Part shown: piece by piece, positions 1 to 5,304 of the stretch | Position numbering within the stretch: position 1 is the first letter of the stretch | Layout: each line of letters opens with the position of its first letter | Source: Candidatus Latescibacterota bacterium | GTDB taxonomy: Bacteria; Latescibacterota; 4484-107; B68-G9 | DNA length: 5,849 bases | NCBI GenBank assembly: GCA_012962735.1 | Contig: DTXA01000130.1 | Coordinates: 1-5,849 of the forward strand | Reading direction: 5' to 3' | The notes under the pieces: model-generated | Told to the model about the DNA's origin: nothing | The model's database searches: none | The model's input: the letters and a program-made list of their open reading frames with translations, nothing else | Position numbers and translations under genes: made by a program

Positions 1-258
1 ATCAGGGCCAAAGTGGGGGGGAACTTGGAGAACTTCCCCCGTAAGGCGTTCACCCTGGGAATGCGGCAGATCTTGGGTTCCCAGAGGATCGTTCTTTACT
101 GTCGCAACGGGGGCCCCTACGACTGGGCCAACACCGTGCTCAGGCTGGCCCTGTTCGGGGAGCCGGGGGACGACTACCCAGTCACATACATCCGGGGTAA
201 GGAGTACACCATCGTGACCGACTGGGACACGGCGGCCTCGCCGGAGCACGTGATTTAG
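1..258 (+). CDS. Glucosamine-6-phosphate deaminase/isomerase-like protein (NagB family), C-terminal part only
   Basis: The reading frame is open from base 1 to the TAG at 256-258, so this is the last 85 codons of a gene that starts outside the window. The GTG at 13 is an internal valine codon, not a convincing start. The visible part resembles the end of the NagB/RpiA/SugP fold: an N-F-P-R-K-A-F-T-L-G-M segment (residues 11-21), a helix and strand 'QRIVLY', a helix ending 'LFGEP', then 'DYPVTYI' and a final 'IVTDWDTAA'. In NagB the equivalent of the P-R-K-A stretch carries a lysine that binds substrate phosphate; here it appears to be Arg14 next to Lys15, a conservative change. The catalytic residues lie upstream and cannot be judged. 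Family members isomerise and deaminate GlcN-6-P to Fru-6-P and ammonia, but divergent paralogs beside dehydrogenases may act on other sugars. The stop codon overlaps an AGGAGG that serves the next gene 13 bases on, which indicates one operon. Family assignment is fairly secure; substrate is not. Confidence 0.72.
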   Translation: MRAKVGGNLENFPRKAFTLGMRQILGSQRIVLYCRNGGPYDWANTVLRLALFGEPGDDYPVTYIRGKEYTIVTDWDTAASPEHVI

Positions 259-271
259 GAGGGAAAGAAAG

Positions 272-1369
272 ATGGGAAGGTTGAAGTTCGGATGTATAGG
301 TGCGGGCATGATGGGGAGGCAGCACATCAGGGCGATACGGGACCACTACCCTGAGGAGGCGGAGGTCAGGGCCATTTGTGACCCCGAGCCTGGCGAGCTC
401 GCCTCGGCTTCTGAGCTCGCCCCCGAGGCCCACAGGCACTCCGACTACCGGAAGATGTTGGACGAGGAAGAACTGGACGGGGTCTTCATATCCACCCCCA
501 ACTTCCTCCACGCGGAGATCGCCTTACGTTCGCTGGAGAGGGGAGTACACGTGTTCTCCGAAAAGCCTGTGGCCACCACCAAGGAGGACTGCCTGAGGAT
601 GGCCGAGGAGGCCGAGGAGGCCGGAAGGGTGTTGATGATAGGTCACGAGCTCAGGTACTCCGAATACTTCCGAACCGTAAAGCAGATCGTAGATGAAGGG
701 AAAATAGGGAGACCTTACCTCATCTGGTGCAAGGAGTTCCGTGGGCCATTCCTCCCCAAGGTGGACAACTGGATACAGGATTCCCGCAGGTCCGGGGGAG
801 CCCTGGTGGACAAGAATTCCCACCACTTCGACCTGATGAACTGGTACATCGGCTCCAAGCCCGCCCGGGTGTTCGGGATGGGCGGCAAGGGGGTGGTGGA
901 GGTCATCGGGGGTGAGGAGGAGGTCATAGACCATGCGGTGGTGAGCGTGGAGTACGATAACCGGGTCAAGGGATGCCTCCTCCTGTGCATGTTCGCCCCA
1001 TCCAGTACCGAAGATACCCTGGAGTTCGGGGTGCTGGGGGACAAGGGGATGCTCAGGACCAGGATATCCTCCCACGAAATCCTGGTGTGGGAGCGGGAGA
1101 GGGAGGAAGAGGTGGAGTACAGGGATAGAGCGAAGGTCCTGAAGAAGGAAGGTAACAACTCGATAACCTACAAGATATCCCCCCTAAGGAAGGAATGGGG
1201 AGGACATTACGGATTCCGGGAGGAGCACGGGGCCTTCATAAAGGCGATCGAGAAGGGAGAGCCCCCCCTTACGGACGTAAGGGAGTGCCTCTACGGGACA
1301 TTGATACCCATAGCTGCCGAGGAGTCCATAAGGACCGGAAAGGTCGTAGAAATGGAGGAATGGCTGTGA
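272..1369 (+). CDS. Gfo/Idh/MocA family NAD(P)-dependent oxidoreductase
   Basis: This 365-residue protein has the normal length for the family. The N-terminal Rossmann fold shows G10-A-G12-M-M-G15 followed by R-Q-H, the usual dinucleotide-binding loop. The acidic end of the second strand, 'AICDPEP', would contact the cofactor ribose and favours NAD over NADP. The family signature E97-K98-P99 follows 'GVHVFS', and Lys98 is the expected catalytic lysine. The second domain carries 'GGALVD' then K-N-S-H184-H-F-D187; D180, H184 and D187 match the usual D-x-x-x-H-x-x-D active-site pattern. Such enzymes oxidise or reduce a sugar or inositol hydroxyl in the cytoplasm; the exact substrate cannot be read from sequence. 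The ATG at 272 is preceded by AGGAGG at 257-262, a 9-base spacer. The gene follows the NagB-like gene by 13 bases and overlaps the next gene by 4, so the three are probably co-transcribed and translationally coupled. Arginines are mostly AGG/AGA (about 19 of 29 by hand count). Confidence 0.93.
   Translation: MGRLKFGCIGAGMMGRQHIRAIRDHYPEEAEVRAICDPEPGELASASELAPEAHRHSDYRKMLDEEELDGVFISTPNFLHAEIALRSLERGVHVFSEKPVATTKEDCLRMAEEAEEAGRVLMIGHELRYSEYFRTVKQIVDEGKIGRPYLIWCKEFRGPFLPKVDNWIQDSRRSGGALVDKNSHHFDLMNWYIGSKPARVFGMGGKGVVEVIGGEEEVIDHAVVSVEYDNRVKGCLLLCMFAPSSTEDTLEFGVLGDKGMLRTRISSHEILVWEREREEEVEYRDRAKVLKKEGNNSITYKISPLRKEWGGHYGFREEHGAFIKAIEKGEPPLTDVRECLYGTLIPIAAEESIRTGKVVEMEEWL
1354..1359 (+). promoter_or_regulatory. 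Ribosome binding site that selects the GTG start at 1366
   Basis: The sequence GGAGGA lies inside the end of the dehydrogenase gene. It abuts the ATG at 1360, which leaves no spacer, but sits 6 bases before the GTG at 1366, an ideal distance. That GTG overlaps the dehydrogenase stop as GTGA, the classic coupled stop/start. The longer frame upstream (from about 1195) has no such signal and would overlap the dehydrogenase by 175 bases. Confidence 0.7.
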
Positions 1370-2169
1370 AGATAGGGTTTTCCCTGACCGTGGAGGAGGA
1401 TAAGGCAGAGGATCTCCTGAGGGCCGTCAAAGAGGCCGGCTTTCAGGGTGTGGAACCCACCTTCCATCCTAAAGGAATCCCTTCGCCGGAGCACCCCGAG
1501 AGGGGGGCGGCTATGTTAAAGGAGCTGGCCGAACGGCTCGGTCTGGAGGTGCCCTCCATGAGGGGAGGGCCCCTCTTCTGGGACGTCTTCCCCTTCCAGG
1601 TCGGAAGGACGTTGGACATAACGAGGAAGGCTTTAGAGGCGGTGAGGGCTATGGGGGGAGACACCCTATTGGTGGTCCCAGGGAGGTGGCGGGAAGAGAC
1701 TTCCTACCTGGAGCTGTACAAAAGGGGGGTAGAGATGGCCGGGAAGATGGGGAGGATGGCCGAGGAGATCGGGGTGAGGATAGGGTTTGAAAACGTGGAG
1801 AACAAGTTTCTCCTCTCCCCGAAGGAATGGTGTGACTTCTTAGACGATGTGGGCGACCTTTGGGTGGGGATGTACTTCGACGTGGGGAACGTGATCTACA
1901 TAGGGTTGGGGTACCCCCAGGATTGGATAAGGGATCTCGGGGCGAGGATACGCCGGGTGCACTTCAAGGACACCAGGGAGAAGGAGGTGCTGCCGCTTAT
2001 GGAGGGGGATGTGGGCTGGGAGGCGGTTATGGAGGCCCTCGGGGCCATCAGCTACGATAACTGGGCCTTCGTGGAGCTTCCCCTTCCCGAAGGAGACCCT
2101 CGAGATTTCCTGAAGAGAACCTACCGGAAGGCCTCCGAAATAGCTGGCCTAGGACAGACCTATATTTAG
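1366..2169 (+). CDS. Sugar phosphate isomerase/epimerase, xylose isomerase-like TIM barrel (AP_endonuc_2 family)
   Basis: Starting from the GTG at 1366 gives 267 residues, typical for single-domain members such as UlaE, IolE and hydroxypyruvate isomerase. The start 'MKIGFSLT' is the usual first beta strand, and 'AGFQGVEPTF' the usual second. Four metal ligands are in the expected order: Glu142 in 'GFENVEN', Asp172 in 'YFDVGN', His199 in 'VHFKD' and Glu237 in 'FVELP'. Spacings of 30, 27 and 38 residues resemble L-ribulose-5-phosphate 3-epimerases and ketose 3-epimerases. The protein would move a carbonyl or invert a stereocentre on a sugar or sugar phosphate with a divalent metal, in the cytoplasm. 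It pairs naturally with the Gfo/Idh enzyme just upstream, a common combination in inositol and unusual-sugar catabolism. The longer alternative starting at 1360 adds only two residues. Arginines are about 14 AGR to 6 CGN by hand count. The family is confident; the substrate is unknown. Confidence 0.9.
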   Translation: MKIGFSLTVEEDKAEDLLRAVKEAGFQGVEPTFHPKGIPSPEHPERGAAMLKELAERLGLEVPSMRGGPLFWDVFPFQVGRTLDITRKALEAVRAMGGDTLLVVPGRWREETSYLELYKRGVEMAGKMGRMAEEIGVRIGFENVENKFLLSPKEWCDFLDDVGDLWVGMYFDVGNVIYIGLGYPQDWIRDLGARIRRVHFKDTREKEVLPLMEGDVGWEAVMEALGAISYDNWAFVELPLPEGDPRDFLKRTYRKASEIAGLGQTYI

Positions 2170-2211
2170 GAAGGCGCAGATAGAGGTATCCATCTTGTAT
2201 GGGGAGAAGAA

Positions 2212-2922
2212 ATGAAGGTAGAGAGAGTACTCGCCGTAGGGGCCCACCCCGACGATGTGGAACTCGGATGTGGGGGAACACTGGCCCTCTACCGTAAGAT
2301 GGGGGCTGAGGTGGTCATAGCCTCTGTCTCCTGTGGCGATAAGGGGAGCCGAGAGCTGTCCAGGGAGGAGACGGTCCGGGTGAGAAGAGAGGAGGCGGAG
2401 AGGGCCGCAGGGATAATCCGTGCTACCTATATCTCCCTGGGCCTTATGGACTCTGAGATATTCGAGGACCTGGAGAACAGAGCCCGGGTGATAGAGCTTA
2501 TACGCAACGTCCGCCCCAATGTCATCCTCACCCACTCCTCTTCCGACTACCATGCGGACCACAGGACGACTTCGCTCTTAGTGAACCAGGCCTCGTACAT
2601 TGCCACCTCCTTCAGGTTCGAGACCGAAAGCCCTCCTCTATCCTGGGTCCCCCCCGTGTACCACATGGACAACTACTTAGGGGTGAATTTCCTGCCCGAG
2701 GAATTCGTGGACATCACCGCCGTCATAGAGGTGAAAAAGAAGATGATCCTCCAGCACAAGAGCCAGTTTCCCCACCTGAAGGAGCGGTCCGGGGAGGACA
2801 TCTTGGAAGATATGCTCATCCTGGCCCGACTGCGGGGGAGACAGAGCGGAGTCCGGCTCGCAGAGGGGTTCCGCCTCTTCCGCGCCTGGCCCCATATAAG
2901 GACCTATCGGCTTCTCCCGTAG
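2212..2922 (+). CDS. PIG-L/LmbE family zinc-dependent N-deacetylase
   Basis: The 236-residue product opens with a strand 'VLAVG' and the family signature A11-H12-P13-D14-D15-V-E, where His12 and the second Asp are zinc ligands and the first Asp the likely general base. The third ligand region is D112-Y-H114-A-D-H117, matching the H-x-D-H motif of MshB and BshB enzymes. The C-terminal 'AEGFRLF' is the usual closing motif. Family members remove acetyl groups from N-acetylglucosaminyl compounds (mycothiol and bacillithiol precursors, GlcNAc-PI, and diacetylchitobiose by the archaeal Dac). With a NagB-like gene in the same operon, a catabolic N-acetylamino-sugar substrate is a reasonable inference. 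Thiol cofactor synthesis is less likely because no glycosyltransferase or ligase is next to it. The ATG has GGGGAG at 2201-2206, 5 bases upstream. The 42-base gap after the isomerase holds no obvious terminator, so it is likely the last gene of the operon. No signal peptide is seen; it should be cytoplasmic. Arginine codons are mixed (about 10 AGR, 14 CGN). Confidence 0.93.
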   Translation: MKVERVLAVGAHPDDVELGCGGTLALYRKMGAEVVIASVSCGDKGSRELSREETVRVRREEAERAAGIIRATYISLGLMDSEIFEDLENRARVIELIRNVRPNVILTHSSSDYHADHRTTSLLVNQASYIATSFRFETESPPLSWVPPVYHMDNYLGVNFLPEEFVDITAVIEVKKKMILQHKSQFPHLKERSGEDILEDMLILARLRGRQSGVRLAEGFRLFRAWPHIRTYRLLP

Positions 2923-2927
2923 GAGGG

Positions 2928-3002
2928 AAGATCAAGGCACTCCAGTTTCACCCAGCCAATGTGGAGAATTCTATGCCGAATCACCTTGATTTTTTTCTTT
3001 TT
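2928..3002 (+). terminator. Possible intrinsic terminator after the deacetylase gene
   Basis: AAGATCAAGG (2928-2937) can pair with CCTTGATTTT (2984-2993) through ten positions with one G-U pair. The long loop contains a second pairing, CTCCA (2940-2944) with TGGAG (2962-2966). A T-rich run (seven T, C, five T) starts at 2990. Position and T-tract fit the end of the operon, but the stem is AT-rich and the loop long, so this is an atypical terminator and efficiency is uncertain. Confidence 0.45.
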
Positions 3003-3003
3003 C

Positions 3004-3076
3004 TGTTATTCTAAGCGGCGCAGCGAAGAATCTTATGTTTGGACAATGAGACCCTTCGCTAACGCTCAGGGTGACA
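3004..3076. repeat. Imperfect inverted repeat of the TGTCATTCTGAGCG...AGCGAAGAATCT dispersed type
   Basis: The left arm (3004-3034) reads TGTTATTCTAAGCG, four bases, then AGCGAAGAATCTT. The reverse complement of the right arm (3048-3076) reads TGTCACCCTGAGCG, two bases, then AGCGAAGGGTCTC. The arms share TGTYAYYCTRAGCG and AGCGAAGRRTCT and differ mainly by transitions, with a 13-base spacer. This consensus is known to me as a high-copy intergenic element in many environmental bacterial genomes, REP- or MITE-like and non-coding. The arms could fold into a long hairpin. It lies in the only large gap of the left half, exactly between two blocks of different codon use. Confidence 0.65.
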
Positions 3077-3129
3077 ACGGTAAGTGCGATTGCCTCAATA
3101 CGTAAAAAGACAAAATCTCCAGGTGAATG

Positions 3130-3182
3130 GGTATACCATCAAATCGGGGTCATAACCCCCTGGACATAGGATGCATGCATCC
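3130..3182. promoter_or_regulatory. Cluster of short palindromes upstream of the symporter remnant, possible operator region
   Basis: Three symmetric elements lie within 53 bases: GGTATACC (3130-3137), a small hairpin GGGGT-CATA-ACCCC (3146-3159), and a perfect 14-base palindrome GGATGCATGCATCC (3169-3182) that ends 68 bases before the symporter start. A perfect 14-base palindrome is a plausible binding site for a dimeric regulator. No convincing -35/-10 pair was found nearby. The remaining sequence from 3077 to 3250 shows no gene that I can support. Confidence 0.3.
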
Positions 3183-3237
3183 GCGAGCTGCCGTGTTCGG
3201 CATATTCGGGTATGTGCGGCGGATTGGATGCTTCACC

Positions 3238-3245
3238 GAGGAGGA
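3238..3245 (+). promoter_or_regulatory. Ribosome binding site of the symporter remnant
   Basis: GAGGAGGA ends 5 bases before the ATG at 3251. It fixes that start over the upstream in-frame one near 3212, which would add 13 residues with no family resemblance. The intact site shows that the 5' end of the gene is undamaged, so the defect lies in its 3' half. Confidence 0.7.
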
Positions 3246-3250
3246 CTCCC

Positions 3251-3889
3251 ATGTTCGGACTTCATCCTGCGGACATAGGCACCATGCTTCTGTATCTGGT
3301 GGGCATCACTGTCATCGGTCTGCTGGCCTCCCGGGGCGTGCATACCCTCAGGGATTTCTTTATGGGAGGACGGAAGTTTGGCAAGGCTATGATGATTATG
3401 CATAACTTCGGAACCGGGACCCACACGGACCAAGCGGTATCCGTGGCCGGCGCTTCCTACAAACTGGGGTTAGCCGGGATCTGGTATCAGTGGTTGTGGC
3501 TGTTCGTAACCCCTTTCTACTGGCTTACGTCGGTTCTGTTTCGACGGATGCGATACTTGACGACGTCAGACTATTTCGAGGAGCGATTCAGCCGGGGGTT
3601 AGGGATGTTGTATTGTCTTGCGGGGATGTTCTTTATGATGATAGCAATGGGGATGATGTTGCAGGGGACGGGGAGGACGATCGAGGCGATCACGGATCAT
3701 ACGATCCCGATGTGGCTGTCGGTGGCGGTGATGACGGTGTTGTTTGTGTCGTATGGGGTGGCGGGGGGGCTTGCTGCCGCCGTGATCACGGATTTCATTC
3801 AGGGGTTTTTCATTATCATCATGTCGTTTCTTCTGTTGCCGTCTTCTCTCTCGGAAGAGGGGAAGATTTTAGATCTGGAGTTCCTCTGA
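3251..3889 (+). pseudogene. Sodium:solute symporter (SSS family), 3'-truncated to 212 residues
   Basis: From the ATG at 3251 the frame encodes the N-terminal half of an SSS-type transporter: a first helix (about 8-26), the loop 'LRDFFMGGRKFGK' typical of the family, a first core helix with 'FGTGTHTDQAVSVAGASY', an aromatic helix (77-97), helices at about 119-139 and 153-170, and the signature A-G-G-L-A-A-A-V-I-T-D-F-I-Q-G (171-185) starting the sixth helix. Intact members have about 450-600 residues and 11-15 helices. Here the helix ending 'FLLLP' (192-196) is followed by an unrelated polar tail and a stop. Neither other frame after 3840 continues the transporter, so a simple frameshift does not explain it; a deletion, rearrangement or assembly join is more likely. 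The missing half includes the helix with the second part of the conserved sodium site, so transport function is unlikely. The substrate might have been the sugar used by the upstream operon, but this is only inference from position. Arginines are 7 CGN to 2 AGG, unlike the dehydrogenase and isomerase genes upstream. Confidence 0.65.
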
Positions 3890-3932
3890 AGACCTCCTTC
3901 CTAAAGGTAGTCGTGCGTTGGCCGGATACGGC

Positions 3933-3938
3933 TATAAT
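3933..3938 (+). promoter_or_regulatory. Possible -10 box (TATAAT) for the FN3/DUF6754 operon
   Basis: A perfect TATAAT lies in the 135-base gap between the symporter remnant and the FN3 gene. Transcription from it would begin near 3945 and give a leader of roughly 80 bases. No good -35 hexamer is present at 16-18 bases upstream (GTCGTG at 3910-3915 is poor) and there is no TGN extension, so the call rests on the -10 match and location only. Confidence 0.35.
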
Positions 3939-3949
3939 TCTCAGCGACA

Positions 3950-4018
3950 CCTTTGAACAGGACGGATAGCCTTTAGAATTCAGTTAAGGGCTGTTCAAAT
4001 GAGACGTTTGCAAAGGAG
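3950..4018 (+). promoter_or_regulatory. Structured leader with competing pairings around the FN3 gene ribosome binding site
   Basis: TTTGAACAG (3952-3960) is the exact inverse complement of CTGTTCAAA (3991-3999), and between them CCTT (3970-3973) can pair with AAGG (3986-3989), so a hairpin over 3952-3999 is possible. The first arm also forms part of CCTTTG (3950-3955), complementary to CAAAGG (4011-4016) in the ribosome binding site AAAGGAG (4012-4018). The two pairings cannot form together. This could give RNA-level control, or the inverted repeat could be a DNA operator just after the promoter. No known riboswitch class is recognised. Confidence 0.35.
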
Positions 4019-4024
4019 ACGCCT

Positions 4025-5224
4025 ATGCGATCTATCCACATACCACCTGCTCGGCACCGTATCCCTCTGATTCAAGCGGGTATCCTATCCCTGATGCTCC
4101 TGCTGACGATCTGGATCGGTTCTCCGCGGGCTCAGCCTGTAAACCCCGATGAACAGCCTGCTCGTCCTCTACTCCCGGTCACCCATCTCCAAGCCCAGGA
4201 TCTCTCGGAGGGGGCAGGGGGACAGATCACCCTCACCTGGACGAAATCCGGTGACGATACCGGATACCAGATCCTCCGCTCCACCTCGCCGGATGGCCCC
4301 TACCAGTTGGTCGGAGAAGCGGATAAGGGGACAGAGTACTTCGTAGATCAGACCGTGAAAGATGGGACGGAGTACTATTACGTCGTAGAGGTCACGGACG
4401 GTCCTATGTCTGATGTCGTCGGCCCTGTTCGTACGGTGGGCCTGTGGTTCAACCGGAAGCGGACCAACGTATTGGTTGCCACGATGCTGTTCATCAGTCT
4501 GGTCGTTGGATTCATCGTCCAGGCCCGGAAGGGGCAGAAGATATACATCCGGCCCATAGCGGGCATTCAGGCCATTGAGGAGGCGGTGGGCCGATCTACA
4601 GAGATGGGCCGTCCGATCCTCTATGTCCCTGGCCTCACCGGCATCTCCGATGTGGCCACCCTGGCCTCCATCGCCATCTTAGGGCGTGTTGCCGAGCGGG
4701 CCGCCGAATATAACACGCCCCTCTTAGTGGCTAACTCCGACCCCATCGTTCTGACCATCGCCCAGGAGGCCGTCCGGGAAGCGCACATCCGTGCAGGCCG
4801 ACCGGACACGTACAACCAAGACCACGTGTTCTTCATCTCCGATCGTCAGTTTGCCTTCGCGGCCGGCGTCAGCGGGCTGATGGTCCGCGAGCGTCCAGCT
4901 ACAAATCTTTTCATCGGCATGTTCTACGCCGAATCCTTGCTCTTGGCGGAGACCGGCGCCTCCACCGGCGCGATCCAGATCGCGGGCACCGACGCCGAGG
5001 CCCAGCTCCCGTTCTTCATCACCGCCTGTGACTATACCCTCATCGGCGAGGAGCTCTACGCGGCCGGAGCATACATCAGCCAAAACCCCGTGCTCCTCGG
5101 CACGCTCAAAGCCCAGGACTGGTCCAAAGTGCTCATCATCACATGTATGATCGCCGGTCTCCTGCTCCTCATCGGCGGATGGAGATCGGATTTTATCATT
5201 AACCTATTTAGCGCTATAGACTAA
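4025..5224 (+). CDS. Secreted/anchored fibronectin type III domain protein with C-terminal DUF6754-like domain
   Basis: The 399-residue protein starts at an ATG 6 bases after AAAGGAG. A basic N-terminus and hydrophobic stretch (about 13-33) ending 'SPRAQP' form a signal peptide or anchor. Residues 51-138 are one FN3 domain: 'ITLTWTKSGDDTGYQILRS' is the B/C strand pattern, followed by 'GPYQLVGE' and 'GTEYYYVVEV'. A transmembrane helix (147-166) is followed by a basic 'QARKGQK', implying that the next part is cytoplasmic. Residues 172-360 form a compact alpha/beta domain with 'ILYVPGLTGISDV', 'VANSDPIV', 'FFISDRQFAFAAGVSG' and 'ADCDYT'-like 'TACDYTLIGEE', which I associate with DUF6754, a domain of unknown function. 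A last helix spans 368-386. So it has an FN3 sensor or adhesive part outside, a probable enzyme-like or scaffold part inside, and two or three membrane passes. The next gene, 80 bases on, is a membrane protein, so a membrane complex is likely. Arginines are 21 CGN to 1 AGA, very unlike the left operon. FN3 and topology are well supported, the DUF number less so, and the function is unknown. Confidence 0.8.
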   Translation: MRSIHIPPARHRIPLIQAGILSLMLLLTIWIGSPRAQPVNPDEQPARPLLPVTHLQAQDLSEGAGGQITLTWTKSGDDTGYQILRSTSPDGPYQLVGEADKGTEYFVDQTVKDGTEYYYVVEVTDGPMSDVVGPVRTVGLWFNRKRTNVLVATMLFISLVVGFIVQARKGQKIYIRPIAGIQAIEEAVGRSTEMGRPILYVPGLTGISDVATLASIAILGRVAERAAEYNTPLLVANSDPIVLTIAQEAVREAHIRAGRPDTYNQDHVFFISDRQFAFAAGVSGLMVRERPATNLFIGMFYAESLLLAETGASTGAIQIAGTDAEAQLPFFITACDYTLIGEELYAAGAYISQNPVLLGTLKAQDWSKVLIITCMIAGLLLLIGGWRSDFIINLFSAID

Positions 5225-5292
5225 CCCGACTTCCAAGCGCGGAGTGCGGGTAGACATCTCCTCTCACGTAACATGTAACTCATAATGCGAAC

Positions 5293-5298
5293 AAGGAG
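5293..5298 (+). promoter_or_regulatory. Ribosome binding site that selects the GTG start at 5305
   Basis: AAGGAG lies 6 bases before the GTG at 5305. The nearby ATG at 5285 is in another frame and reaches a stop after 13 codons, so it is not the start. The frame from 5305 stays open to the end of the window. Confidence 0.7.
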
Positions 5299-5304
5299 AA
5301 GAGC

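Noticed and set aside
524..1075. 183-codon open frame on the minus strand
   Set aside because: It lies wholly inside the dehydrogenase gene, which has clear family motifs; the antisense product is rich in G, H, P and L with no domain, and open antisense frames are expected at this base composition.
2149..2562. 137-codon open frame on the minus strand
   Set aside because: It is antisense to the PIG-L gene, whose zinc motifs are intact; the product has no recognisable domain.
3127..3405. 92-codon + strand frame across the intergenic palindromes
   Set aside because: No ribosome binding site, low-complexity C/H/G-rich product, and it overlaps the symporter start, which has a perfect ribosome binding site.
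3490..3969. 159-codon + strand frame reading past the symporter stop
   Set aside because: It is the +1-shifted reading of the symporter, with runs of G, D and V, and lacks any transporter resemblance after 3840, so it neither rescues the truncated gene nor looks like a gene of its own.
5224..5251. Hairpin ACCCG...CGGGT just after the FN3 gene
   Set aside because: The stem has five pairs, an internal loop and no T-tract, so it is not a convincing terminator between the two genes.
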